The notes below the pieces were generated by a model. It was given only the letters and a program-made list of their open reading frames with translations. It was not told the DNA's origin and did not search any database. The translations under genes and the position numbers were made by a program. From contig NZ_SNWR01000001.1 of assembly GCF_004362215.1 (NCBI RefSeq), forward strand, positions 3,578,001 through 3,642,000: a DNA stretch of 64,000 nt, written 5' to 3'. This DNA is from Paractinoplanes brasiliensis. Lineage in GTDB: Bacteria; Actinomycetota; Actinomycetes; Mycobacteriales; Micromonosporaceae. Of this stretch, positions 53,255 through 61,757 are shown piece after piece; the first letter of the stretch is position 1, and every line of letters begins with the position of its first letter.

Positions 53255-54132
53255 GACGCCCTCCCCAGCTTTACGACTCGCACAGTGTCCAGGCTTTTCC
53301 TGAGAGCAGACTGACGAGCCCGTACGGGGTGTCCCCCCTCACCGATTCCAGCCGCCACTTCGTCGGCGGTGCGGCCGGCGCCGGTGGGTCCGCAGCTCGC
53401 GCTTGCCCTTGGGGGGCAGCGGACGCAGCTGACGCCAGGACGCGACGTGCCGGGTGCCGCCGCTCGTGCGGGAGCCGGCGTAGACGCAGATCCGTGACTC
53501 CCGGCATCTCGGACATCTGTACGGCAGTCGCACGCTTCTCCCCAGGGCTCGACCGCCCGAGTCATCAGAGCCGGGACACTCGTCACACGGCGACGTCCGC
53601 AGCCGCTCGGCGGGCCCCACCACCCGAACCAACTCTCGTACGCCGGCGCCGCTCGCGGCGCTCATTCTCAAAACCGCCACCGGCCCGGCAGCCTTGGTGA
53701 CCCGGCTGGCCATTCCGCTGTCCCCACAACACCCGCCGAAACCGCCCGCACTTCCACCGGGCAGGTCGGACGGCGAAACGGGCGGTAACGGGTGCGGTGC
53801 TCAGGTTTCGGCTCGGGGGCGTTTCATCGGGCTCAGGTAGGCCCAGGGAAGTGGTCGAGCGGCGCGGTGTGGCTGATCTTTGGGCTGGAAGGTTTTCGCC
53901 GAGCGGCGCGGTGCGGCTGATCTTCGGGCTGGAAGGCTTTCGCCGAGAGAGCGCGGAGCGGCTGATTTCGGGCCGGAAGGTTTTCGCCGAGCAGGCCCGA
54001 CCGGGGCACGGGTGGACACGGCGCGGTGCGCTGGGCTGACCGACGGGTCCAGGTCAGGCCGCCGTGCCGTCTGGGTTCGGAGGACGACTGTTCTGCCGAG
54101 CGGTGCGGTGGGTCGGCCGGACCCGGACCTGT
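53255..54132. other. 878-base stretch, no firm gene, includes a 44-base repeat
   Basis: A minus-strand frame at 53339-53713 (124 codons) has a CxxC pair and an Arg-rich end but overlaps equally open frames on the other strand, so I do not call it. The tandem repeat at 53856-53987 is listed separately. The remainder is GC-rich, without convincing hairpins. Confidence 0.4.
53856..53987. repeat. 44-base tandem repeat, three copies
   Basis: Copies start at 53856, 53900 and 53944, so the period is exactly 44. Each has CGAGCGGCGCGGTG, GGCTGATCTT and GGGCTGGAAGG-TTTTCGC (third copy more changed), and the last is followed by a new partial CGAGC. It lies downstream of the metallophosphoesterase region and upstream of moaD's 3' end. 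It is not in a coding frame I accept. Confidence 0.75.
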
Positions 54133-54381
54133 TCAGCCGCCTGCGAAGGGTGGGAGGACGTCGATCGTGGCGTCGGCGGGGAGCGGTGCGGTCTGGTCGT
54201 GGCAGGTCAGGCCGTCGACCAAGAAGCTGGCTGCCTTCAACACGACGCCGAGGCGTTCGCCGTGGCGGTTGGTCAGTTGTTGCTTCAGGTGTTCCAGCGT
54301 CTCGGCCTCGACGGTTTCGCTTCGTGTGCCACCGGCTGCGGCGCGCGCCCCGGCGAAGTAGCGGATGGTCAGCGTCGCCAC
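54133..54381 (-). CDS. moaD: MoaD, molybdopterin synthase sulfur carrier
   Basis: This is an 82-residue ubiquitin-like MoaD. It begins with a beta strand (TLTIRYFAGARAAAG) and ends with the required Gly-Gly (PPFAGG). The C-terminal glycine is adenylated and thiocarboxylated and then used by MoaE. The GTG at 54381 has GGAGG at a good distance. A longer in-frame start at 54522 adds unlike sequence. It is separated from moaA by 627 bases. Confidence 0.9.
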   Translation of the reverse strand: MATLTIRYFAGARAAAGGTRSETVEAETLEHLKQQLTNRHGERLGVVLKAASFLVDGLTCHDQTAPLPADATIDVLPPFAGG

Positions 54382-55008
54382 GGGCGCCTCCGGTCGGGAG
54401 AGTCGGATACCTCGGCCCGAGGATAAGCGGTCAGGATGGTCACGACCGACCGCCGATCCGCCCGGCATCTCGTCGAGCAGGCCGGCGGCCGGGCACTGGG
54501 CGGCCACGTCGGCGCCAAGCAAACGCGCGTAGAGGTCGCCGGCACAGCCGCGATCCGCGGGCGAACAGCCGTGTGTGGTTTTCCTGTGCGGGATGCCGCG
54601 AGCTCAACCCCTCGGAGGACCCGCGCTGGATCCTGCGGCTGGCCGGGAGATTGAGGCCGTTGTGCACGGGAAGCGCCGCCGTTGCGAAGGCGGACGTCAT
54701 GGGGGTGAACCGGCGAGACGCGCGCATGGCGCGGACTCCGTGCGGGGCCCGGGTCGATGACATCGGTGCGGTGCCTCGATCAGACAGGCGAGGCCGAGCT
54801 GACGGCTCGTGGGAGCCCCGGACCAACTCAATCCCCCCGGCAAAGGGCGTGGGTGTCGTGGAGGGCGCGCGTGTCGGCTGTGGCGGGCGCGGCCTGGGTG
54901 CCGTGAAGGGCGCGCGTGTCAGCTCCCGCCGGGGCGGGCTGACTGTCGGGGACGCGGGGCACGTCAGGCAATGCGGGAACGGCCTGAGTGCCGGCGACGA
55001 CGGGCATG
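54382..55008. other. 627-base gap between moaD and moaA
   Basis: No coding frame is convincing. The right part (54840-55010) has imperfect repeats with GGGCGCGCGTGTC-GCT (near 54861 and 54909) and short variants of GGGCACGTCAGG. It is GC-rich and is probably a degenerate or non-coding spacer. Confidence 0.4.
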
Positions 55009-56016
55009 TCAGCCGCCGATGGCGGACATGGGGCGGGCGGGCTGGAGGAAAGCCGGGTCGTCGATGCCGTGGCCTGCCCGTTTGCGGCTCATGGCCACCC
55101 GCCACGCCTCGGCCAGTTCGGCGTCCGTGGCGTTGTTCCGGAGCAGTTTGCGCAGATCACTTTCCTCGGTGGCGAACAGGCAGTCACGGACCTGGCCGTC
55201 GGCGGTCAGCCGCGTGCGGTCGCAATCCCCGCAGAAAGGCCTGGTCACGCTGCCGATGATGCCGACCCGGGCCGGTTCGCCGGCGGCGTCGACGTGGCCG
55301 GGCACCAACCAGGTCTCGGCGGGCGCCGTTCCACGTGAAACCGAATCCGGCTGGAGCCCGTACGGCGAAAGCGACTCCAGGATCTCGTCGGCCGTGACCA
55401 TCGCGTGCCTGTCCCACTGATGCTGGGCGTCGAGCGGCATCTGCTCGATGAAGCGCAGCTGATAACCATGATCGAGGGCGAACCGCAGCAGCGCGGGCGC
55501 GTCGTCGTCGTTGATGCCGCGCATGAGCACCGTATTGATCTTGACCGGAGTGAGCCCGGCCGCCGCTGCCGCTTTCAACCCGCGAAGCACGTCGGGGAGC
55601 CGGTCGCGCCGGGTCAGGGCCTGGAAGCGTGCGGGGTCGAGCGTGTCGAGCGAGACGTTGACCCGGTCGAGCCCGGCATCGCGCAGGGGTTCGGCGAGAC
55701 GTTCGAGTCCGATGCCGTTCGTGGTGAGCATCAGCTTGGGGCGCGGCGACAGCGAGGCCGCGGCTCGTACGATGCCGACCAGCCCACGCCGCAGCAACGG
55801 CTCGCCGCCGGTGAAGCGCACATCCCGGATGCCCAACGTCTCGACCGAGATGCGGATCAGCCGGCTCACCTCGTCGTCGGTGAGCTGCTGTTCACGCGGC
55901 ATCCAGGCCAGACCCTCCTCGGGCATGCAATAGGTGCAGCGCAGATTGCAGCGGTCGGTCAGCGACACGCGCAGATCGGTAGCCACTCGCCCGAACCTGT
56001 CGGCGAGCGGGATCAT
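55009..56016 (-). CDS. moaA: GTP 3',8-cyclase MoaA
   Basis: This is a 335-residue radical-SAM enzyme, the first step of molybdenum cofactor synthesis from GTP. The N-terminal cluster motif is CNLRCTYC, the SAM motif FTGGEPLL, and the C-terminal second cluster is CGDCDRTRLTADGQVRDCL. It ends with the conserved Gly-Gly. The ATG at 56016 was chosen because AGGAG lies upstream and MoaA normally begins close to the cluster; a GTG at 56043 adds nine residues. It belongs with moaD on the same strand. Confidence 0.95.
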   Translation of the reverse strand: MIPLADRFGRVATDLRVSLTDRCNLRCTYCMPEEGLAWMPREQQLTDDEVSRLIRISVETLGIRDVRFTGGEPLLRRGLVGIVRAAASLSPRPKLMLTTNGIGLERLAEPLRDAGLDRVNVSLDTLDPARFQALTRRDRLPDVLRGLKAAAAAGLTPVKINTVLMRGINDDDAPALLRFALDHGYQLRFIEQMPLDAQHQWDRHAMVTADEILESLSPYGLQPDSVSRGTAPAETWLVPGHVDAAGEPARVGIIGSVTRPFCGDCDRTRLTADGQVRDCLFATEESDLRKLLRNNATDAELAEAWRVAMSRKRAGHGIDDPAFLQPARPMSAIGG

Positions 56017-56111
56017 CGAGGCCGATCTCCTACGCGTGTTCACAAGAAGAATCTAGCCGCTCGTATGTCTGGCGGCGGTGGACGAGATCGCCCTGTGGAC
56101 AACCGACTCGG

Positions 56112-57005
56112 TCACATCCAGCGCAGTGTGGACAACGCGGCCGCGCGCACATCGGCGCGGTACCCTCCGCCGAATGCCGCCGTGTGGACGAGCAGCAGAT
56201 GCAGCTGGTGCAACGGCACACGCTCCTGCCAGCCGTCGGCCAGAGGACAACTTTCCCCGTACGCGGACAGGATTGTCGACAGGTAGGGCACGCCGCCGAA
56301 CAGGGCCAGTTCCGCCAAATCGGTCTCGCGGTGCCCACCCTGCGCGGCTGGATCGACGAGCCGGGCCCGTCCGTCGGCGGCCCACAGCACATTCCCGGGC
56401 CACAGGTCGCCGTGCGTGCGGCTGGGGGCCTCCGTGTCGGCGTACGAGGGAAGGATCTTCAGGATGCGCTCGACGAGCGTGATCTCCGCGCTGGTCAGAG
56501 CCCCGCGATCGGCCGAGATCTTGAGGTACGGCAGCAGTCGGCGCTCGGCGAACCACTGGCCCCAGGGTCCCGGCGACGGGGTGTTGTCGAGTTCGAGGGG
56601 GCCGATGTAGCCGTTCCACGCCGCGCCGAACGTCTCCGCGCCCGAGCGGTGCAACTCGGCCAGGTCGCGTCCCAGCTGCTCGGCGGCCGCCCGGGTGGGC
56701 TCGCCGGGCTCGATCCACTCGGTCGCGATCATCGTGGGCAGCGTGACGATCACCTCGGGCACCGGCGCCCCGGCCTCCCGCAACCAGGTCAAACCAGACG
56801 ACTCGGCGGCGAAGAACCCGGGCGGTGGTTTCTCGGACCCGCCTGAGCCCCGCCACGACTTGGCGAAAACCGAAGTCCCGTCGTCGAGCGTGAGCCGGCT
56901 GGCCGACGACACGCTTCCGCCGCCCACCGGGGTCTCCCGGATGCGCTGGTGGGTGAGAAATGTCGGGAGGTGCTCGGGGTGCGCGCGCAAGTACGCCTGG
57001 TCCAC
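56112..57005 (-). CDS. Fructosamine kinase family protein
   Basis: This is a 297-residue FN3K-like kinase. It has a kinase fold with the early VFAKSWRG, THGDLWPGNVLW and DPAAQGGHRETDLAELALFGG, the catalytic and metal sites of the family. These enzymes phosphorylate sugar-protein adducts, helping deglycation. It is divergent from the GNAT gene with a 56-base shared promoter region. Confidence 0.9.
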   Translation of the reverse strand: MDQAYLRAHPEHLPTFLTHQRIRETPVGGGSVSSASRLTLDDGTSVFAKSWRGSGGSEKPPPGFFAAESSGLTWLREAGAPVPEVIVTLPTMIATEWIEPGEPTRAAAEQLGRDLAELHRSGAETFGAAWNGYIGPLELDNTPSPGPWGQWFAERRLLPYLKISADRGALTSAEITLVERILKILPSYADTEAPSRTHGDLWPGNVLWAADGRARLVDPAAQGGHRETDLAELALFGGVPYLSTILSAYGESCPLADGWQERVPLHQLHLLLVHTAAFGGGYRADVRAAALSTLRWM

Positions 57006-57061
57006 CGCCTTATCTTGCGCTTCGGCTTACGGATGCCCGAAATCGGAGTCAAAATGTCGGC

Positions 57062-57565
57062 ATGAGCCCTGTGACTGTGCGTTCGTACCGTCCGAGTGAT
57101 CACGCCGCGGGCCGCCGCCTGTGGTCCGAGCTGACGAACCAGCACAACCGCATGTACGGGGTGCCCGAACAGGACGGGGGCGAGGGCTTCGAGGAGTACC
57201 TGACCCGGCTCGACCTGGGTGGCCTGTGGGTCGCCGACCATGCCGACGACGGGGTGATCGGCCTGGTCGGGCTGGTGATCCGCGGTCGTGGCGGCGTGGT
57301 CGAGCCGGTGGTCGTCACGATCTCGCACAGGCACAAGGGCGTGGGCCGCAAGCTGCTGCGGCACGTCGCCAACGAGGCACGGCGCCGCAACATGACGTCG
57401 CTGACGATCTCGCCCGAGTCGCGCAACGTGGAGGCGATCCGCAGCCTGCACGCCGCCGGGTACGACGTGGTCTCGTCGATCGAGCTGACCCTCGACCTGA
57501 AGAGCTCGGCCGCCGAGCGCGAACACGACAGCCTGGAGCTGCACGAGTTGCAGTTCCGGTCGTAA
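57062..57565 (+). CDS. GNAT-family acetyltransferase
   Basis: This is a 167-residue GNAT enzyme. The acetyl-CoA loop is HKGVGRKLL (HxGxG/A type), followed by a helix and MTSLTISPES with the usual C-terminal N-V-E-A motif. The substrate is not predictable. The ATG at 57062 places the first strand (VTVRSYRPSD) correctly. It shares a divergent promoter region with the fructosamine kinase gene. Confidence 0.88.
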   Translation: MSPVTVRSYRPSDHAAGRRLWSELTNQHNRMYGVPEQDGGEGFEEYLTRLDLGGLWVADHADDGVIGLVGLVIRGRGGVVEPVVVTISHRHKGVGRKLLRHVANEARRRNMTSLTISPESRNVEAIRSLHAAGYDVVSSIELTLDLKSSAAEREHDSLELHELQFRS

Positions 57566-57686
57566 CACCGGTCGGACCGTCCGGACCTGCGGCTACGTGA
57601 ATCGGGGCGGTGGATAACCCGCGTGTCGTCCACAGGTGGGGGCGATGGCACTCGCGGGAGCGGCCCGAGCGGCCAGGCTGCCCGGC

Positions 57687-58661
57687 ATGAACCCCGACTG
57701 CCGCATCACCGTCCGCAACACCTCCGACCTCATCGCCGTCACGCCCTATCTGCTGGGCTTCCATCCCTCCGACAGCATCGTCGTGATCGGCACGATCGGC
57801 CCGACGGTCAGCTTCGCCGCCCGGCACGACCTGCTGGCACCCGGTGCTGACGGCACTGAGGCGATAGCACCGCTGGTCGCCGCGCAGGAGCCGGAGTCGG
57901 TGTCGGTCCTCGGGTTCGGGCCGCCCGGCCAGGTCGACCACAACGTCCGGGCGCTCGTTCAAGACCTGCAGACCCACGGCGTACGGGTTCTGCAGCGCGT
58001 GCGCATCACCGGTGGGCGCTGGTGGTCGTACGACTGCGCCAACTCCGGGTGCTGCCCACCCGAAGGTAACCCGGTCCCCTCGCCGCACACCGAGATCGCC
58101 GCCGCCGCCGTTCTTCAGGGGCAGGTCGCGCTGCCCAACCGCCAGGCCCTGGTGGCACAGATCGCCGCCATCGACGGCCCGCAGCGCGACGAGATGAGGC
58201 AGTTGACCGCGCAGGTCTGCGCGCGGGCCCGGGTCTCCTCCGACGCTCGCCGGCGGGCCGGTCGCCGGCTGGTGCGGGTGGCCGAGGAACGGTACGCGTC
58301 GGGCCGGACGCTGACCTTGCGGGAGACCGCCGAGTTGGGCGTCCTACTGGCCGATCCGTGGGTCTTCAACCATGCCGTCGAGCGCACCCGCGACGAGGAC
58401 TGGCGGATCGGCCTGTGGACGGAGGTGACCCGCCGGGTGGAGCCCGCCTGGACAGCTCCGGCGGCAGCCCTGCTGTCCTACTCGGCGTGGCGGGCCGGGC
58501 TGGGCTCACTGGCCCGGGTCGCGGTCGACCGGGCGCTGCTGCACGACCCGGGCCACCGCTTCTCGGGTGCGCTCGACCGCCTGCTCGCGGCAGGTATCAG
58601 CCACGAATTCGTCGATGGCCTCTACGAGACCGTCGACGCGCTCTCCGGGAGGCCGATGTGA
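57687..58661 (+). CDS. DUF4192 family protein
   Basis: This is a 324-residue DUF4192 protein, an actinobacterial family of unknown function. Typical are [27 protein letters not shown] at the start and a C-terminal HALLHD-like RALLHDPGH. The ATG at 57687 was chosen over one at 57636. Its end overlaps fdhD, on the opposite strand, by 40 bases. Confidence 0.87.
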   Translation: MNPDCRITVRNTSDLIAVTPYLLGFHPSDSIVVIGTIGPTVSFAARHDLLAPGADGTEAIAPLVAAQEPESVSVLGFGPPGQVDHNVRALVQDLQTHGVRVLQRVRITGGRWWSYDCANSGCCPPEGNPVPSPHTEIAAAAVLQGQVALPNRQALVAQIAAIDGPQRDEMRQLTAQVCARARVSSDARRRAGRRLVRVAEERYASGRTLTLRETAELGVLLADPWVFNHAVERTRDEDWRIGLWTEVTRRVEPAWTAPAAALLSYSAWRAGLGSLARVAVDRALLHDPGHRFSGALDRLLAAGISHEFVDGLYETVDALSGRPM

Positions 58662-59494
58662 GCATCTCGGACGGTCACCCGCTCCGGCGCGGTATAGACG
58701 TTCATGCCGCGGCCGCGGAGGAAGCCGACCAGCGTCATGCCCGCCTCCTCGGCCAGATCGGCGGCCAGCGTGCTCGGCGCCGACACGGCCGCGAGCAGGG
58801 GAATGCCGGCCATCCAGGCCTTCTGGGTGAGCTCGAAACTGGCCCGCCCCGAGACGAGCAGCAGATGCCCGGTCAGCGGCAGACGACCCTCGCGCAGCGC
58901 CCACCCGATCACCTTGTCGACCGCGTTGTGCCGTCCCACGTCCTCCCGCAGCACCAGCAGCTCACCGTCCGCGGTGAACAAGCCGGCCGCGTGCAACCCG
59001 CCCGTACGGTCGAAGGTGTGCTGGGCCGCCCGCAGCCGGTCGGGCAGATCGGCCAGGGTGGTCGCCGGTACGCGCAGCGGATCGCCCGAGATGTCGAAGC
59101 GAGAACGGGTGCGGACGGCGTCGATGCTCGCCTTGCCGCACACCCCGCACGAACTCGTCGTGTAGAAGTTGCGGCTCGGGTCGGTGACTGGCGGCGGCAC
59201 GTCCGCGCCGAGCACGACGTCGACCACGTTGTAGGTGTTGGGGGTGTCCGTGCCCGCGCAGAGCTGCGCCGTGACCACGTCGCCGGCGTCGCCGATCACG
59301 CCTTCGGTCAGCAGGAACCCCATGGCCAGGTCGATGTCCTGTCCCGGGGTGCGCATGGTGACCGCCAGCGGCGCTTTCCGCACCCGGATCTCCAGCGGCT
59401 CCTCGGCCGCGAGGGTGTCCGGCCCCCGGCGGGGTTCGCCGGACGCGTCGAGGTTGATCTTCACAACCGGCCGCCGGGTCATCGTCCTCGCCAT
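58622..59494 (-). CDS. fdhD: Formate dehydrogenase accessory sulfurtransferase FdhD
   Basis: This is a 290-residue FdhD, which transfers sulfur to the molybdenum cofactor before insertion into formate dehydrogenase. It has the family CxxC ([12 protein letters not shown]), an N-terminal EEPLEIRV and [12 protein letters not shown]. The ATG at 59494 fits the normal family length; an upstream in-frame start is unlike the family. No formate dehydrogenase gene is in the window. It converges on DUF4192 with an overlap. Confidence 0.93.
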   Translation of the reverse strand: MARTMTRRPVVKINLDASGEPRRGPDTLAAEEPLEIRVRKAPLAVTMRTPGQDIDLAMGFLLTEGVIGDAGDVVTAQLCAGTDTPNTYNVVDVVLGADVPPPVTDPSRNFYTTSSCGVCGKASIDAVRTRSRFDISGDPLRVPATTLADLPDRLRAAQHTFDRTGGLHAAGLFTADGELLVLREDVGRHNAVDKVIGWALREGRLPLTGHLLLVSGRASFELTQKAWMAGIPLLAAVSAPSTLAADLAEEAGMTLVGFLRGRGMNVYTAPERVTVRDAHIGLPESASTVS

Positions 59495-59608
59495 GGATCG
59501 AGCGTAGGCCGGTTCGCGGCGGTTGGGGCGGCTGGGACGGGGAGTGATCCGCGACCGGTTACTGAGCGCGCGGTCACGCTCGACACGCGGTCGGGATACG
59601 GTACGTAC

Positions 59609-60208
59609 GTGGGGGGATTTGCGGCGGTGGTGCTGGCCGGCGGAGCTGCGCGGCGGATGGGTGGTGCGGACAAGCCGACGCTGCCCGTGGCCGGTCAGTC
59701 CATGCTGACCCGCGTGCTCGCCGCGGTGCACGACGCAGACCCCCGGATCGTGGTCGGCCGGGTGCCGCCCGACCTGCCGGTGCCGGTGCACTCCACCAGG
59801 GAAGATCCGCCCGGCGGCGGCCCGGTGGCGGCCACCGCGGCGGGTCTCGCGCTGGTGCCCGACGACGTCACCTACACGGCCCTGCTGGCCGCCGACCTGC
59901 CGCTGCTCACCGGTGAGGCGATCGACGTGTTGCGGCTGACCGCGGAGTCCGCGCCGATGCAGGGTGCGGTCTATCGCGATGCCGAGGGCCGGCGGCAGAT
60001 GCTCTGCGGCGTCTGGCGGACGGCGGCCCTGCGCCAGGCGATCGATCAGCTGGCCGAGGAAAGGGGCAAGCTCGACGGCGCCTCGGTTCGTGAGCTGATG
60101 GACCACCTGCGGGTGGCCGAGGTGTCGTGGCGGCGGCCCGGCCCGCCCCCGTGGTTCGACTGCGACACCGACGACGACCTACGCACTGCCGAGCAGTGGG
60201 CGCGTTGA
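59609..60208 (+). CDS. mobA: MobA-like molybdenum cofactor guanylyltransferase
   Basis: This is a 199-residue nucleotidyltransferase. The N-terminal [15 protein letters not shown] is the MobA GTP-binding signature. The GTG at 59609 puts it six residues after the start. It would attach GMP to the cofactor, as needed by bis-MGD enzymes such as formate dehydrogenase, which fits fdhD beside it. It ends just before the DUF6457 gene. Confidence 0.88.
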   Translation: MGGFAAVVLAGGAARRMGGADKPTLPVAGQSMLTRVLAAVHDADPRIVVGRVPPDLPVPVHSTREDPPGGGPVAATAAGLALVPDDVTYTALLAADLPLLTGEAIDVLRLTAESAPMQGAVYRDAEGRRQMLCGVWRTAALRQAIDQLAEERGKLDGASVRELMDHLRVAEVSWRRPGPPPWFDCDTDDDLRTAEQWAR

Positions 60209-60213
60209 CGACA

Positions 60214-60486
60214 ATGAACGAACTTGACGCCTGGCTCGCAGCAGCCGCCAGGGAGGCGGGGATCGATCCCGCTGATATCCCGGTCAAGACCGTGCTCGAT
60301 CTGGCTCGCGACATCGCCCACGGGGTGGTGCGGCCTGGCGCGCCGGTGACGGCGTACGTGCTGGGACTGGCTGTGGGCCGTGGGGCGGATCCGTCCGTGC
60401 TGGCCGAGAAGCTGACTGAACTGGCTTTCCAGTGGCCGCCGACCGCTCCGGCTTCCGTGGAGGGGGACGAATCGCCCACCCCCTGA
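60214..60486 (+). CDS. DUF6457 family protein
   Basis: This is a 90-residue protein with the DUF6457 layout: an N-terminal helix (LDAWLAAAAREAGID), a central KTVLDLARDIAHGVVRPGAPVTAYVLGLA, then a polar tail. It starts with ATG five bases after the mobA stop. Family members are often next to mobA, so it probably helps cofactor maturation. The exact function is unknown. Confidence 0.85.
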   Translation: MNELDAWLAAAAREAGIDPADIPVKTVLDLARDIAHGVVRPGAPVTAYVLGLAVGRGADPSVLAEKLTELAFQWPPTAPASVEGDESPTP

Positions 60487-60546
60487 GAGAGGGCGGAAGT
60501 GGGCGGACGCCTCTCGATAGGGTGGCGGGGAGCGGAGGTAACGATC

Positions 60547-61635
60547 ATGACGGCACAGAGCGCCGAGGGTGGCGAATCCAACGAGGGTGTGATCCTCGAC
60601 GAGCCGACCACGGCCGATCTACGCGCCAAGGTCGGCGAGGCGTGGCGGGAGTTCGCACGGGCCCTGGCCGGTCTGCTGCCGACGCTTGCGCCCGGGGCCC
60701 ATGTCGACCTGACCCTCGATCCGACCGCCTCCGGCACCGGCACAGCCGTCTATTCGGTGAGCATCCGGGTACTCGAGGGCGGCGTGGTCGAGGCGCTCGC
60801 CATCGGTAACGCCGGGCTGCCCGAGGGCTACCGGATGGATCGTGCCTCGATCGCCGATCTGGTCGCGCTCGGCTGGTCGCCGCCCGGCGTGCTGGCCGGC
60901 TCCGGTGACTCGTTCGGTCTCAGCTCCACACAGGACAACGCCAACCGGCTCGCCACCGTGGTCGCGCGCACGATGCGTGACGTCTACGGCGCTCCGCACC
61001 CGGCCTTCCTCGTCTATCTCGTGCACGACGAGAACGACGAGCCGATCGCCACCGCGCCGCTGGCCACCGCCCGGCACGAGCCGAGCATCGACGGCGACCT
61101 CAGCCTTGACGACCTCGACGACGACGGCGCGCTGGCGGCGGCCCTGGCCGACGCGGCCGACGAGGTCGTCCCGCTCGACGAGCGGGTTCGCACGGTGGTC
61201 GCGACCATGTCGAAGACCACCACCGACCAGCTGCAGGTGGACGCGGACGGCGACATCGGCATCCGCGCGGGGTCGGCGATGGTTTTCGTCCGGGTGCGGG
61301 ACAACCCGCCGCTGGTGGACGTGTTCTCGCCGATCCTGACCGAGGTCGAGCCGACCGAGCAGCTCTATGTGAAGCTTTCCGAGCTGACCAACCGGATGCC
61401 GATCGGCCGGCTCTACTGTGCGCAGGACACCGTGTGGGCGTCGATCCCGGTCTTCGGGCGCAACTTCCAGGCCACCCACCTGATGCTGGCCGTGCAGGTG
61501 ATGACTGGTCTGGCCGACGAGCTCGACGATCGGCTGCACGGCGAGTTCGGGGGCAAGCGGTTCTTCGGCGAGGGCGACAAGCCGTCCCCCGGCAAGGCCC
61601 CCGCCGACGAGCACCGCCCGGGCATGTACCTGTAG
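60547..61635 (+). CDS. YbjN-like (type III secretion chaperone-like) protein
   Basis: This is a 362-residue protein. The C-terminal part (about 215-340) matches the YbjN/T3SS-chaperone-like fold. It includes SAMVFVRVRDNPPLVDVFSPILTEV and LTNRMPIGRLYCAQDTVWAS. The N-terminal half (about 20-160) is a related domain with helices and strands. The ATG has GGAGGT seven bases upstream. The function in actinobacteria is not known. It ends before a complex hairpin shared with the convergent lipoprotein gene. Confidence 0.8.
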   Translation: MTAQSAEGGESNEGVILDEPTTADLRAKVGEAWREFARALAGLLPTLAPGAHVDLTLDPTASGTGTAVYSVSIRVLEGGVVEALAIGNAGLPEGYRMDRASIADLVALGWSPPGVLAGSGDSFGLSSTQDNANRLATVVARTMRDVYGAPHPAFLVYLVHDENDEPIATAPLATARHEPSIDGDLSLDDLDDDGALAAALADAADEVVPLDERVRTVVATMSKTTTDQLQVDADGDIGIRAGSAMVFVRVRDNPPLVDVFSPILTEVEPTEQLYVKLSELTNRMPIGRLYCAQDTVWASIPVFGRNFQATHLMLAVQVMTGLADELDDRLHGEFGGKRFFGEGDKPSPGKAPADEHRPGMYL

Positions 61636-61639
61636 GAAA

Positions 61640-61720
61640 GCCACAGCCGCCCGGGCCGTCGGGGCGGACGGGGCCGGGCGGCTCGGCAGGGTTGCCGCGC
61701 CGGCCACGCGGGGCTGTGGC
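61640..61720. terminator. GC-rich compound hairpin
   Basis: GCCACAGCC (61640-61648) pairs perfectly with GGCTGTGGC (61712-61720), enclosing further pairing between the CCCGGGCC and GGCCGGGC segments. It separates the convergent YbjN-like and beta-propeller genes and is a probable bidirectional terminator. Confidence 0.6.
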
Positions 61721-61757
61721 GGACCGGCGACGACAGGCCCTGTTACGGCGTCATGGA

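Noticed and set aside
53339..53713. 124-codon minus-strand frame with a CxxC pair
   Set aside because: Overlaps equally open frames on the other strand, Arg-rich low-quality end, no start signal; not separable from chance.
53856..53987. CRISPR array
   Set aside because: The 44-base units are directly adjacent with no unique spacers, and no cas genes occur in the window.
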